Shown: positions 27,115-35,816 of the stretch, piece by piece
How the letters are laid out: every line of letters begins with the position of its first letter
Numbering within the stretch: the first letter of the stretch is position 1
Notes under the pieces: generated by a model
What the model was told of the DNA's origin: nothing
Databases searched by the model: none
Seen by the model: only the letters and a program-made list of their open reading frames with translations
From: UBA1447 sp964627535
GTDB taxonomy: Bacteria; Bacillota; Clostridia; Oscillospirales; Acutalibacteraceae
NCBI GenBank assembly: GCA_964627535.1
Contig: CAZVJW010000004.1
Span: 65,275-129,274 of the forward strand
Direction: 5' to 3'
Length of the DNA: 64,000 nt
Position numbers and translations under genes: made by a program

Positions 27115-28233
27115 TCAAAGCCTCCTGAATATTCTTGTTGTTATGTCATTCATAATATCCATTTTTTTTTCAATATCGGCTACAAGGGCAAACTGTGTGC
27201 GGCATCTAACTAAATTATGGTCGTCATAAGCTGTGCGAAAATAAACGTCTCCGTTAAGGTAGTCTGTTAAAAAGCGTGTTCCGCATTCAAATGTAAGCAG
27301 TTTGGCGGAAAACGGAAGATATTCCACTTCACACGGCGTAAGGCTTTTCCCTGCCGAGCTAAGGTAACCTCTTACATATTCCTCAAAAAGTTCCAAGTTA
27401 AGTGAAACCTTGCTGACGTCTTTTTCGTCCTCTTCCGCTGTGTTAGCGCCATAGCGTATACTGTCGCCGAAATCATATAATGAAAGTCCCGGCATAACGG
27501 TGTCAAGGTCAATTACGCAGATACCCTCATTGCTTTCGGAGTCGAACATAACATTATTTAATTTTGTGTCATTGTGTGTTACCCTAAGTGGAAGCTTGCC
27601 GCATTGCAGTAAGTCAAGCAGTACACTGGTATCGTTCTCTCGATCATAAGCGAAAGCAATCTCATCCCGTACGGAGTCCGCTCTGCCGGCAGCATTTTCC
27701 TCAACCGCCTTTTTTAAATCAGCAAAGCGGGAAACGGTGTTGTGAAAATTGGGAATTGTTTCATGCAGTTTATCAATAGGGAAATCCGCAAGCATACATT
27801 GGAACCTGCCGAAAGCTTTTGCAGCATTATAAAAAACCGTCGGGTCATCGATATGCTCACAGGTATAAGCTCGGGTAATAAAGTTATAGCAGCGCCAATA
27901 TCTTCTCTCTTTATCAATGAAGTAAGGCTTTTTATCTTTGGTTAGAATAACATTCAGGTTTTCTCTGTCAGGGTCACCTTCGTTTTGAACGATTATATCG
28001 CGCAGATATGCGGTAACATGAACAATGTTTTCCATCAGTTCATCGGGTTTTTTAAAAACATTGGTATTGATTTGTTGTAGAAGGTAATAATTAATAACTT
28101 CAAATTCATCTCTGAATTCAAGAACAAAAGTGTTGTTAATATGGCCGTTGTTGGAAACATAGAAGCCAGCGTATTCGCCTTTAAAATTAAAATTCGGAAG
28201 TATTTCCTCAATATTAAACGATTCTTGCTGCAC
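27115..28233 (-). CDS. Aminoglycoside-phosphotransferase-family kinase, N-acetylhexosamine 1-kinase-like
   Basis: About 372 residues of the APH/choline-kinase fold. The catalytic loop and metal site are visible: THNDTKLNNVMFD followed by VIDLDTVMPG and YDFGDSIR. This combination is typical of the NahK/LnpB group, which phosphorylates GlcNAc/GalNAc at C1 in lacto-N-biose and mucin sugar use; homologues were often labelled mucin desulfatase. The N-terminal lobe has GHINNTFVLEF as nucleotide-binding strands. GTG 28233 is preferred because AAAGGTG lies 8 bases before it and the promoter at 28259-28286 would start the RNA about 28252; ATG 28251 would be leaderless. It is followed by the GDPD-like gene with no gap and then the small protein and sulfatase. 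Confidence 0.75.
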   Translation of the reverse strand: MQQESFNIEEILPNFNFKGEYAGFYVSNNGHINNTFVLEFRDEFEVINYYLLQQINTNVFKKPDELMENIVHVTAYLRDIIVQNEGDPDRENLNVILTKDKKPYFIDKERRYWRCYNFITRAYTCEHIDDPTVFYNAAKAFGRFQCMLADFPIDKLHETIPNFHNTVSRFADLKKAVEENAAGRADSVRDEIAFAYDRENDTSVLLDLLQCGKLPLRVTHNDTKLNNVMFDSESNEGICVIDLDTVMPGLSLYDFGDSIRYGANTAEEDEKDVSKVSLNLELFEEYVRGYLSSAGKSLTPCEVEYLPFSAKLLTFECGTRFLTDYLNGDVYFRTAYDDHNLVRCRTQFALVADIEKKMDIMNDITTRIFRRL

Positions 28234-28258
28234 GGAAATTTCACCTTTCATTTTATAT

Positions 28259-28286
28259 ATTTTACCGGTTGAACCCCGTCATGCAA
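28259..28286 (-). promoter_or_regulatory. Promoter of the kinase-to-sulfatase operon
   Basis: On the minus strand TTGCAT (28286-28281) and TAAAAT (28264-28259) are separated by 16 bp. The expected start is about 28252, giving a leader of about 19 bases before the GTG start. The gap 28252-28436 otherwise shows only a weak AACGAT/ATCGTT hairpin. Confidence 0.6.
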
Positions 28287-28436
28287 ACAACGTTTTAAAA
28301 CGATAAATCGTTGCTTCAACTAAATCTGCCGATATCGGACCGGGTTCTTTTATAAGTGCCAGCTTTTGGGAATGTAAAACTGTACTGGCAGGTTCGAAGA
28401 GGTTTTAAATAAAGCTCTTATTATATAAAAACATAT

Positions 28437-29093
28437 TTAGAGGGTTGAATTCGTTGCCATCATATGCTGCCCGGCAGGTGTTAATAGTATTTCACCGAAG
28501 CATGAAGGATTATGAAAGCCAAGTTCCGCCGAATCGGCAGGAAAAAATGCGGCATAATGAGGAACCGGGGTTTTATCGCCGCATTTGTAAAAGTTGCCTT
28601 TCATTTCGCAGGGGGAAACAGCGTAATCAATGCCGTAGATTTCGCCGATAAGCGCATCCGGAATGAAAATTTCAACCCCCCAGGCGGTTTTTCCTTTTTC
28701 CTTCTTTTCGAAGCAGGTAATCCGGGGTTCAAAAGAACAAAATTCTTTCAGGAAAACTCTGTTATTGCGCTGTTCGCCGAACTGGGAAAGATATATTCCG
28801 CTGCAATTCATTTCGAAGTTGATATACCCGGGATTTCCCGGAACCGGCTGCAGGAAAAGCTCAAGGCAGCTGTCCTCATAAACGGGATCGTCCCGTTTTG
28901 TGCCGGCACAACGGGGATTTTCCTCAAAGGACCATAGCCTGGCATAAATTCCCTTACCACGGACACCGCAAAGCTGAGCAAATGATTCGGGGCGGAAGGG
29001 TTTGTTTTCTTCCCAATGAAAGCTGTTGATTTCAGCTGCGGGAACGGTTTCCCAGTTGGGCATATCATCAAAGAGAAAGGTGCTGTAGGCCAT
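28437..29093 (-). CDS. CBM9-like (carbohydrate-binding family 9-like) protein
   Basis: A 218-residue protein similar to the stand-alone family 9-like carbohydrate-binding proteins. Characteristic segments are DDPVYEDSCLELFL, YINFEMNCSGIYL, the WGVEIFIP strand and GNFYKCGDKTPVPHYAAF. There is no signal peptide, so it would be cytoplasmic, which is common for this uncharacterised group. The ribosome site GGGGAGGT is 6 bases before ATG 29093; an in-frame TTG at 29108 lies upstream of that site and is rejected. It has its own promoter (29134-29162) and is 186 bases or more ahead of the kinase gene, so it may be a separate unit of the same cluster. Its ligand is unknown. Confidence 0.72.
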   Translation of the reverse strand: MAYSTFLFDDMPNWETVPAAEINSFHWEENKPFRPESFAQLCGVRGKGIYARLWSFEENPRCAGTKRDDPVYEDSCLELFLQPVPGNPGYINFEMNCSGIYLSQFGEQRNNRVFLKEFCSFEPRITCFEKKEKGKTAWGVEIFIPDALIGEIYGIDYAVSPCEMKGNFYKCGDKTPVPHYAAFFPADSAELGFHNPSCFGEILLTPAGQHMMATNSTL

Positions 29094-29133
29094 ATAAAAC
29101 CTCCCCAAAAACCTTTAGAAAGTCAGCCAAATA

Positions 29134-29162
29134 ATTATACATTTTTTAAATTGTTAAGTCAA
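29134..29162 (-). promoter_or_regulatory. Promoter of the CBM9-like gene
   Basis: On the minus strand TTGACT (29162-29157) and TATAAT (29139-29134) have a 17-bp spacer. It is divergent from the aldolase operon, so the 155-bp region between the two genes holds both promoters. Confidence 0.8.
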
Positions 29163-29196
29163 GATTCGGGGTTTTTAAATAAAAAATAATTAAAGG

Positions 29197-29225
29197 TTTA
29201 ATTTTAAAACAAATTGTGGTAAAGT
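29197..29225 (+). promoter_or_regulatory. Possible promoter of the aldolase operon
   Basis: TTTAAT at 29197-29202 and TAAAGT at 29220-29225 with 17 bp between them and a TG before the -10 box. The -35 match is weak. Confidence 0.4.
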
Positions 29226-29248
29226 ATTAGCATTATGGAGGTACTGAA

Positions 29249-30352
29249 ATGATATTGAATGAGCTCGTGAATTTCTCGAACCAATACGGAAAAAGGGAAG
29301 ACCTCGTTTTGGCAGGCGGGGGGAATACTTCTGCAAAGAAGGGGAAAGCCCTTTATATTAAAGGCTCCGGCACCGCGCTGGCGACGATAACCGCCGATGG
29401 CTTTGTTAAAATGGACAGAAGCCTGCTCGCGGAAATCTTTGTGAAAAATTACCCCGAGGAAGATGCTGCGCGCGAAGCCGCGGCGCTGGCGGACCTTATG
29501 GCGGCAAAAATGCCCGGCGAAGAGGCGAAACGGCCGAGCGTTGAGACAACGCTTCACAGCCTTTTCCCGCAAACCTTCGTGCTGCATTTGCACCCGGCGC
29601 TTGTCAACGGGCTGACATGCGGCAAAGCCGGCGATGAAATAGCCAAGGCTCTTTTCGGGGACGAATTCCTCTGGATCGAAAGCTGCCGCCCCGGGTACAT
29701 TCTGGCAAAGCTTTGCAGTGCTAAAATGAAAGAATACACAATTCGTACCGGTAAACCGGTTTCGACTCTTATTTTGCAGAACCACGGTATCTTTATCGCC
29801 GCGGATACTACGGCGGAACTTGATTTAATACTCGAAAACGTCCTCTCGGCTTTGGATAAAAGGCTGATAAGGCGGCCGGATTTCTCAATGAAGGAATATG
29901 ACGAGGAACAGGCTGACAGAATAGGCCACAAAGTAAAAGATCTTTACGGAAGAGACGCCGGCGTGCTGTTTGAAAGCAGCACCGAAGCGCGGCGCTTCGC
30001 TCGAAGCGAACAAGCGGCCTTGCCGCTGCTTTCACCGTTTACACCCGACCATATCGTTTATTGCAAGGCATTCCCGCTGTTCCTGGACGATGCCGTTAAT
30101 CTTGAACGCAAATTCCTTAAATACAAGCAAAATTACGGTTACGCACCGAAAATAATTATTGCCGAAGGGATCGGGATTTTTGCCGCGGGTCAAAACGAAA
30201 AAGATGCGAAAACAGCACAATTGCTGTTTAACGACGCAATGAAGGTTGCCGTTTATTCCGAAAGTTTCGGCGGCCCGCTCCATTTGTCGCCCGAGCTTAC
30301 GGATTTCATCATCAACTGGGAAGTGGAAAGTTACCGTCAAAAACAAAACTAA
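29249..30352 (+). CDS. Class II aldolase/adducin family protein (YuxG/RhaD N-terminal-like)
   Basis: A 367-residue zinc aldolase-family protein. GGGNTSAK near residue 25 is the phosphate-binding loop, HLHP (about 112-115) and the His of LILQNHGIFIA (about 175) are the expected zinc ligands. The C-terminal third (PDHIVYCKAFPLFL and the IIAEGIGIFAAG strand) matches the linker of bifunctional rhamnulose-1-phosphate aldolase/alcohol dehydrogenases such as YuxG. Here the dehydrogenase part is a separate gene two positions downstream (31525). It likely cleaves or epimerises a ketose phosphate; the substrate cannot be read. TGGAGG precedes ATG 29249. Spacing to the next genes is 18, 5 and 134 bp, supporting an operon with SGNH hydrolase, SDR and PHP genes. 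Confidence 0.8.
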   Translation: MILNELVNFSNQYGKREDLVLAGGGNTSAKKGKALYIKGSGTALATITADGFVKMDRSLLAEIFVKNYPEEDAAREAAALADLMAAKMPGEEAKRPSVETTLHSLFPQTFVLHLHPALVNGLTCGKAGDEIAKALFGDEFLWIESCRPGYILAKLCSAKMKEYTIRTGKPVSTLILQNHGIFIAADTTAELDLILENVLSALDKRLIRRPDFSMKEYDEEQADRIGHKVKDLYGRDAGVLFESSTEARRFARSEQAALPLLSPFTPDHIVYCKAFPLFLDDAVNLERKFLKYKQNYGYAPKIIIAEGIGIFAAGQNEKDAKTAQLLFNDAMKVAVYSESFGGPLHLSPELTDFIINWEVESYRQKQN

Positions 30353-30370
30353 AGATTGCGGGTGACTGTT

Positions 30371-31519
30371 ATGGCATTTTTAAAAAGGCTGTTCCTTTTC
30401 TTGCTGTCATTTTTCTTTGCGGGTCCGGTTATAGGAGTTGTAGTTGGAGGTGGAGAGTTGCTGCAATATGATAAATATACGCTGGAGGCTTATATGCAGC
30501 CTGTCTGGCAGGGCGATATTGTTTACAATGAAACATTGATGTTTGTTGAGGACGAAAACGGTAATGTTCCGCCCGCACCGCTGCTTTATAAGCCGGACGA
30601 AGTAATTTCGTTGCGCTCATTTGACCTTGCCACGGAATATGTTCCGGGTGAGGATTACACCGTTGACGGCAACGGCTGCATCGTATTAACCGAAAATTCA
30701 AGAATAGTCAAATGGAGTTACGCGGAGTATTATCCCCCCGAAGCAATACCCAGCCGCACTTTTGATAAAACCGGCGGCGGTTATCTTTCCTTCGGTGAAG
30801 GAGATACATATTATAAAACCCAGGTGGCGGTCACTTACCGCCATTCCGATGCCTGGGAAGGCGATTTCCCGGTTTATAAAGGCGATAAACTCGAAAAAAC
30901 AATGGCCAAGCTGAAAAACGGCGAAAATCTGACAATCGTCTATTACGGCGACAGCATTACGACAGGCGCAAACTCCAGCAACACGCAGGCGCCGTTTGCC
31001 CCGATTTGGACACAGCTTGTAACGCAAACGCTGGCAGCGGAGTTCAGCAATCCGAATATAACCGAAATCAACACCGCGGTCGGCGGAACGAATGCCGAGT
31101 GGGGAGTCGATAATTTAAAAGAACGGGTTATCGCATACAATCCGGATCTGGTTGTTATCGCGTTCGGCATGAACAATGCCGGAACCGCTCCGGTAGTATA
31201 TGCCTGCCAAATCAACAAAATGATTAATGAAGTCCGCAAGACAAACAAGGCTGCGGAATTTATCCTTGTTTCCCCGATGCAGCCAAACAAAGAGGCAAAA
31301 GGCTTTTACGGCAATCAAAAAAAGTTTGAATGCGTATTGGAAAATATCGCTTGTTTAAGAGACGGTGTCACCGTCGCGCCGGTGTGGAGTATGCATTCGT
31401 ATTTGCTGGAACATAAGCGCTATTATGATATGACAGGCAACAATGTCAACCACCCGAATGACTTCCTGGCAAGAGTTTACGCGCAGACGGTCGCCGTTCT
31501 GCTTATCGGAAAGGAATAG
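30371..31519 (+). CDS. Secreted or membrane-anchored SGNH/GDSL hydrolase
   Basis: About 382 residues with an N-terminal hydrophobic segment (residues 4-28), then a beta-sandwich domain (about 35-175) and an SGNH hydrolase domain. The catalytic Ser is in YYGDSITTGANSS (about residue 194), the block II Gly in TAVGGTNAEWG, the block III Asn in VIAFGMNNAG and the catalytic His in NNVNHPNDFLARVYA. The architecture resembles carbohydrate esterases that remove acetyl groups from plant or bacterial polysaccharides. ATG 30371 follows GCGGGTGA; an in-frame TTG 30356 is less likely. It lies inside the aldolase-SDR operon, so it may release a sugar or ester that the cytoplasmic enzymes then process. Confidence 0.78.
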   Translation: MAFLKRLFLFLLSFFFAGPVIGVVVGGGELLQYDKYTLEAYMQPVWQGDIVYNETLMFVEDENGNVPPAPLLYKPDEVISLRSFDLATEYVPGEDYTVDGNGCIVLTENSRIVKWSYAEYYPPEAIPSRTFDKTGGGYLSFGEGDTYYKTQVAVTYRHSDAWEGDFPVYKGDKLEKTMAKLKNGENLTIVYYGDSITTGANSSNTQAPFAPIWTQLVTQTLAAEFSNPNITEINTAVGGTNAEWGVDNLKERVIAYNPDLVVIAFGMNNAGTAPVVYACQINKMINEVRKTNKAAEFILVSPMQPNKEAKGFYGNQKKFECVLENIACLRDGVTVAPVWSMHSYLLEHKRYYDMTGNNVNHPNDFLARVYAQTVAVLLIGKE

Positions 31520-31524
31520 ATAAT

Positions 31525-32403
31525 ATGGATTTGCAGCAAGCAAAAGAATTTGCAAAAGCAAATGTAAAAAACCGCGTGTTTTCACAAGGCAGGCTCTCGG
31601 GGAAAATCGCGATTGTTACCGGCAGCGCGCAGGGCTTCGGGCTCGGAATAGCCAAGGCGATGCACAGCCAAGGCGCCGCTGTTGTTATCGCAGATCTGCC
31701 GGTCCAGCGTGAAGCAGCGGACGCAATCGTTGCGGAGCTTGGCGGGCAGGCTGTTTTTTGCCCGGTTGATGTTGCGGATGAAGCTTCTGTAATAGGCTTG
31801 ATTTGCAGGACGGTTGAGCTTTTCGGCGGGCTTGATATGATGATTTCAAATGCCGGTGTGTTAAAAGCCGGTTCACTCGCCGACATGGATTACAAAAGCT
31901 TCGAATTTGTTACAAAGGTAAACTATATGGGCTACTTTTTGTGCGCGAAATACGCTTCGGAAATCATGAAAGTTCAGTTCGAGGCTGACAATTCAAAATG
32001 GAGCGATATCATTCAGGTGAATTCAAAATCCGGGCTTATCGGCTCGAAAAACAACTTCGCCTATTCGGGCGGCAAATTCGGCGGGATAGGCTTGACCCAA
32101 AGCTTTGCGTTGGAGCTAGCGCCTTATCAAATAAAAGTCAATGCGGTTTGCCCCGGCAATTTTTACGAAGGACCGTTGTGGTCGGACCCGGAGAACGGCT
32201 TGTTTGTGCAATACCTGAAAGCAGGCAAAGTTCCGGGCGCGAAGACGGTTGAGGATGTTAAAGATTATTATCTCTCACTTTCCCCGATCAAGCGCGGCTG
32301 TTCTCCTGTGGATGTTGCCAAGGCGATTTTCTATTGTGCAGACCAGTGCTTTGAAACCGGCCAGGCAATTCCCGTTACGGGCGGCCAGGTAATGCTGGGG
32401 TAG
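31525..32403 (+). CDS. Short-chain dehydrogenase/reductase (sorbitol-6-phosphate dehydrogenase-like)
   Basis: A 292-residue SDR. The NAD(P)-binding glycine motif is TGSAQGFGLGIA, the structural NAG motif is SNAGVL, and the catalytic Ser, Tyr and Lys are in NSKSG and YSGGKFGG. An extra N-terminal segment of about 25 residues precedes the Rossmann fold, as in the dehydrogenase half of YuxG-type bifunctional enzymes. The acidic residue after the second strand (ADLP) favours NAD over NADP. With the class II aldolase two genes upstream it could oxidise the aldehyde product or interconvert sugar phosphates. GAAAGGAA lies upstream of ATG 31525, only 5 bases after the SGNH gene stop. Confidence 0.83.
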   Translation: MDLQQAKEFAKANVKNRVFSQGRLSGKIAIVTGSAQGFGLGIAKAMHSQGAAVVIADLPVQREAADAIVAELGGQAVFCPVDVADEASVIGLICRTVELFGGLDMMISNAGVLKAGSLADMDYKSFEFVTKVNYMGYFLCAKYASEIMKVQFEADNSKWSDIIQVNSKSGLIGSKNNFAYSGGKFGGIGLTQSFALELAPYQIKVNAVCPGNFYEGPLWSDPENGLFVQYLKAGKVPGAKTVEDVKDYYLSLSPIKRGCSPVDVAKAIFYCADQCFETGQAIPVTGGQVMLG

Positions 32404-32415
32404 TTGTTAGTGGTC

Positions 32416-32457
<42 letters not shown>

Positions 32458-32463
32458 ACGAAT

Positions 32464-32492
32464 TGTAGGGGACGGGTCGTCCGTCCCGCAAA
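32464..32492 (+). repeat. Short palindromic GC-rich dispersed repeat, copy 2
   Basis: Identical over 29 bases to 7138-7166, including the GGGACGG/CCGTCCC stem. It sits between the SDR and PHP genes and could stall or process the operon transcript. Confidence 0.75.
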
Positions 32493-32537
32493 AAACAATA
32501 TAAATATCAAAAAAGGAACACAGAAAGCGGTACAAAT

Positions 32538-33725
32538 ATGCAGGAGATTTTACAACAACTGAATGCAGGCAATGCATCCGACAGGTTGGCAACACTTAAA
32601 AAAATAATCGCGGCTGAAAAAGAACCGCCAGCCGTTCTGCCTCAATTCGCGAACAATCATATTCACACGACTTATTCATTTTCACCGTATTCACCGGCGG
32701 CTGCGGTGTATTTCGCGCGCGCGGCAGGCTTGCAGACAGCCGGGATTATGGACCATGATTCCATAGGCGGGGCGGAGGAATTCATTGAGGCCGGGTTGAT
32801 TGCGGGTATCGCGACAACGATAGGGCTCGAATGCAGGGTAAGTGTGGATCATACACCGCTTGAAGGCCTGCGTGTAAATAATCCGGACCAGAAAAGCAAC
32901 GCATATATGGCGCTGCATGGCGTTCCGCATACGCAGATCAATTATCTGCAGGAAGTTTTTAAACCGCTCAGGGAGAAAAGAAATGTCCGCAACCGGGAAA
33001 TGGTTGAGAACATCAATTCTTTAATGACACCGTTTGGGATCAGCCTGGATTTTGACAGCGAGATTGAACCGACTTCCCAATTTTCCGTTGGCGGCTGCGT
33101 AACGGAGCGGCATTTGCTGTTTGCGCTCGGGAAGAAAATATTGGAAACCATCGGCCGGCCAAAAACGGCGGAATTTCTGGAAAACGAAATGAAAATTCCG
33201 CTCTCTCAAAAGCAGAAAGAGCAGATGACGGATGAAGAAAACCCGTATTTTCTCTATGATCTCCTGGGGATTCTGAAGTCAAACCTCGTCGAGAGAATCT
33301 ATGTTCCCGCAACGGTCGAATGCATGCATATTTCGGAACTGTCGCGTTTGGCGAAAGACACCGGTGCGCTTTTATGCTATTCCTATCTCGGGGATGTAGG
33401 CGACTCCGTCACGGGGGATAAAAAAACGCAGAAGTTTGAGGACAGTTTTCTTGACTTGTTGTTTGATGTGATCAAGGATCAAAATATTAGCGCTGTCACC
33501 TACATGCCCTCCCGCAATACGCCGGAACAGCTCATGCGGATTCAGAAAATGTGCAGGGATAGGGGATTAACGGAAATTTCCGGCGAGGACATTAATACGC
33601 CCCGCCAGAAATTTATCTGCGAACAGTTGGCGCAGCCGCAGTTTGCGCATTTAATTGATGCCACATGGAAACTGATTGAGCGGGAAAAAGCCGAAACCGA
33701 GCGCCAGTTAAACAGGATTAACTGA
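32538..33725 (+). CDS. PHP-domain protein (predicted metal-dependent phosphoesterase)
   Basis: A 395-residue protein with an N-terminal PHP domain. NNHIHTTYSF (His41 and His43) is motif I and GIMDHDSIGG (about 72-81) is motif II; a later SGEDINTP segment fits a further metal ligand. The domain is interrupted by a helical insert (about 135-250). PHP proteins hydrolyse phosphoesters using two or three metal ions, for example histidinol phosphate or nucleotides. As the last gene after aldolase and SDR it may dephosphorylate a sugar phosphate, but that is inference. The ribosome site before ATG 32538 is weak. Its 3' end overlaps the convergent lplA gene by 8 bp. Confidence 0.78.
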   Translation: MQEILQQLNAGNASDRLATLKKIIAAEKEPPAVLPQFANNHIHTTYSFSPYSPAAAVYFARAAGLQTAGIMDHDSIGGAEEFIEAGLIAGIATTIGLECRVSVDHTPLEGLRVNNPDQKSNAYMALHGVPHTQINYLQEVFKPLREKRNVRNREMVENINSLMTPFGISLDFDSEIEPTSQFSVGGCVTERHLLFALGKKILETIGRPKTAEFLENEMKIPLSQKQKEQMTDEENPYFLYDLLGILKSNLVERIYVPATVECMHISELSRLAKDTGALLCYSYLGDVGDSVTGDKKTQKFEDSFLDLLFDVIKDQNISAVTYMPSRNTPEQLMRIQKMCRDRGLTEISGEDINTPRQKFICEQLAQPQFAHLIDATWKLIEREKAETERQLNRIN

Positions 33726-34719
33726 AGAACAGCTCAGCAAACTCGGAAATGGTAACATTTGCGATATAGTTTTTTAATTCGAACCTCTCAAGGGCATCAA
33801 GCAAGGCTTGGCGCTCGTGCGGGGTTCCTGCTATTTTTTGTTCGAGTTCGCTGATTTCCCGGCTTCCGAAGAAATCTCCGAAAATTTGTATTTTTATAAT
33901 TTTACCTTCGTATACATCAAAGTTGACTGTTACAAGGCCGCCGGTCAGCATGGCGGTGCTTTCCATCGAGTAGGAGGGTGCGCTGCCGATATTCCAGCTC
34001 CAGGTTCTGTATTTATCGTCAACAAGCTTTTTGATTTTAGCTTCATCCCCGGATGTCATCGAATAGGGGACGCAGCTTTCCGAACCGGTGAGAAACGCGG
34101 CAAGATCCTCTTTCAATTCCTCGACACTCATGCTCCTTGTTAAATGTTCGCTGATGTTTGTTACCCTGCTTTTTACGGAACTGATGCCTTTTGCCGTCAG
34201 TTTGAGGGGATTCGGTTTTAACGCTTTTGCCAATACAGACAATACCACGGAAAACAGCAGCGTGCCATGCAGCATGACCCTGCCCTTGTAATTTGCCTGA
34301 GCGTTGCCGGAAATTTTCATGCCTTTTAGCAGGATGTCGTTTCTGCCCGAAAACTCGGCGTCCAGGCCGATGGAGCAAAGGTATTCCGTAATCGGTTTCA
34401 GAAAGACTTTGAAATCGGCAAGCCCGTCCGCGCCGTTTGTAATAAAGGTAAAATTCAGGTTGCCCAAATCATGGTAAACAGCGCCGCCTCCGGTAAGCCG
34501 GCGGATGACGGGGATTGAATTCTCGGCGACATAATCCATATCAAGCTCCGCATAGGCGTTTTGATTGCGTCCGATGATGATAGCAGGGGAGTTGCGCCAA
34601 AGCAGGATGTAGTTTTCCTGCCTGTGATGAAAGAAATATTCCTCGCAAGCCAAATTGAATGCGGGGTCAGTAAAATCGTGCGCCAATATGTACACGGGTT
34701 CGGTTTTATTGAATAACAT
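33718..34719 (-). CDS. lplA: Lipoate-protein ligase
   Basis: About 333 residues of the LplA/LipB fold with a C-terminal accessory domain. The lipoate-adenylate site is visible in RRLTGGGAVYHDLGN, followed by GRNDILLKGMKISGNAQ, where the lysine contacts the acyl-adenylate. It attaches scavenged lipoate to E2 or H-protein lysines in the cytoplasm. ATG 34719 is preferred because GGAG lies 7 bases before it; ATG 34731 overlaps that site. It converges with the PHP gene. No lipoylated enzyme complex is encoded nearby. Confidence 0.9.
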   Translation of the reverse strand: MLFNKTEPVYILAHDFTDPAFNLACEEYFFHHRQENYILLWRNSPAIIIGRNQNAYAELDMDYVAENSIPVIRRLTGGGAVYHDLGNLNFTFITNGADGLADFKVFLKPITEYLCSIGLDAEFSGRNDILLKGMKISGNAQANYKGRVMLHGTLLFSVVLSVLAKALKPNPLKLTAKGISSVKSRVTNISEHLTRSMSVEELKEDLAAFLTGSESCVPYSMTSGDEAKIKKLVDDKYRTWSWNIGSAPSYSMESTAMLTGGLVTVNFDVYEGKIIKIQIFGDFFGSREISELEQKIAGTPHERQALLDALERFELKNYIANVTISEFAELFFS

Positions 34720-34814
34720 CGTGAACTCCATTCAAATTAAGTTGTCATCAGCATAGCATATAGAATAATCGAATGCAATATAAAGGGATGAAGTGCGGGC
34801 CCGGCTCACTTATA

Positions 34815-34843
34815 TTGACTAATGCATGAAGGCTTGTTATAGT
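34815..34843 (+). promoter_or_regulatory. Promoter of the methyltransferase-like gene
   Basis: TTGACT at 34815-34820 and TATAGT at 34838-34843, 17-bp spacer, with TG before the -10 box. The expected start is about 34850, some 50 bases before the start codon. Confidence 0.75.
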
Positions 34844-34901
34844 CTACTCAAATAGAAAACGTGCAGCTTATATAATAAATGAATTAACAGGAGCCGATTT
34901 G

Positions 34902-35690
34902 ATGAAACGGATACAACTTTTTGAGTTTACGGATATGCCGTGGTACCCCAATACCTTCCGGCAAATGCAAACCGATTATTTGCAGTTTGCCTCAACCTTG
35001 AGTTCCGGGCATACAAACATTGTTCCGCTGCTTATCAAAGCGATGAAAAAAGCGGAGACCGTGGAAATTGTCGACCTTTGTTCGGGCGGTTCGGGGCCGT
35101 GGCTTAATCTGAAGAAGCAGCTTTCCGACGCGGGTTATCCGGTATCGGTAAAACTGACGGATAAATTTCCGGCTCCGGATACAGTCGCCAAATTTCAAAA
35201 TTCAGACTTAAGGTTTCTGCCCGATTCGGTTGATGCCACGCATATTCCGCCGGACTTGAAAGGGATGCGGACAATTTTTGAGGGTTTCCATCATTTCAAT
35301 CCGGAACAAGCGAAGAATATTTTGCTGGATGCCGTAAATCAAAAGGCGGCAATAGGAGTTTTTGATGCAAGTATAAAAATGCCCGCCGGGCTTATGTTAT
35401 TGCTGCTGTCGCCCATTATTACAATTTTAACCTATTTGTTCGCGACCCCTTTTATGAAACCGAGAAGGCTTTCCCGGTATATTTACACTTACATATTACC
35501 GCTTGTCCCTCTGGCCACCTGCTGGGACGGTATTGTTTCCATGCTCAGGGTGTATTCACCCGCAGAAGCGAAAAAATTGACCGAGCAGATTCATGTTGAC
35601 GGATATGCATGGGAGACAGGCATTGCATCAACGGGAACACCGATATTCAACTTCACCTATATAATCGGCTATCCGGATATCAAACTGTAA
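34902..35690 (+). CDS. Class I methyltransferase-like protein with a hydrophobic segment
   Basis: A 262-residue protein. VEIVDLCSGGSGPWL (about 53-67) resembles the SAM-binding motif I of class I methyltransferases, and LTDKFPAP the acidic motif after the second strand. Toward the C-terminus there is a hydrophobic stretch (about 162-180, MLLLLSPIITILTYLFATP) followed by basic residues and a second hydrophobic patch, suggesting membrane association. No family can be named with confidence; the substrate is unknown. ATG 34902 follows ACAGGAG at 8 bases. It has its own promoter and faces the minus-strand trpB-like gene across a terminator. Confidence 0.6.
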   Translation: MKRIQLFEFTDMPWYPNTFRQMQTDYLQFASTLSSGHTNIVPLLIKAMKKAETVEIVDLCSGGSGPWLNLKKQLSDAGYPVSVKLTDKFPAPDTVAKFQNSDLRFLPDSVDATHIPPDLKGMRTIFEGFHHFNPEQAKNILLDAVNQKAAIGVFDASIKMPAGLMLLLLSPIITILTYLFATPFMKPRRLSRYIYTYILPLVPLATCWDGIVSMLRVYSPAEAKKLTEQIHVDGYAWETGIASTGTPIFNFTYIIGYPDIKL

Positions 35691-35767
35691 TCCGATAAAT
35701 AGTGACTCTAAACAATTAATCAGCGTAAAACGAATGTCTGAAAACGGAGCATTTATCATAAAGACGA

Positions 35768-35805
35768 TAAAAAAACGGAGGCTGTCGAAAATGGCAGCCT
35801 CCGTT
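35768..35805 (-). terminator. Terminator of the trpB-like gene
   Basis: AACGGAGGCTG and CAGCCTCCGTT form an 11-bp stem. Read on the minus strand it is followed by a run of T, so it ends the trpB-like transcript 12 bases after its stop codon; on the plus strand there is no T-run. Confidence 0.85.
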
Positions 35806-35816
35806 AAGTACGACAA

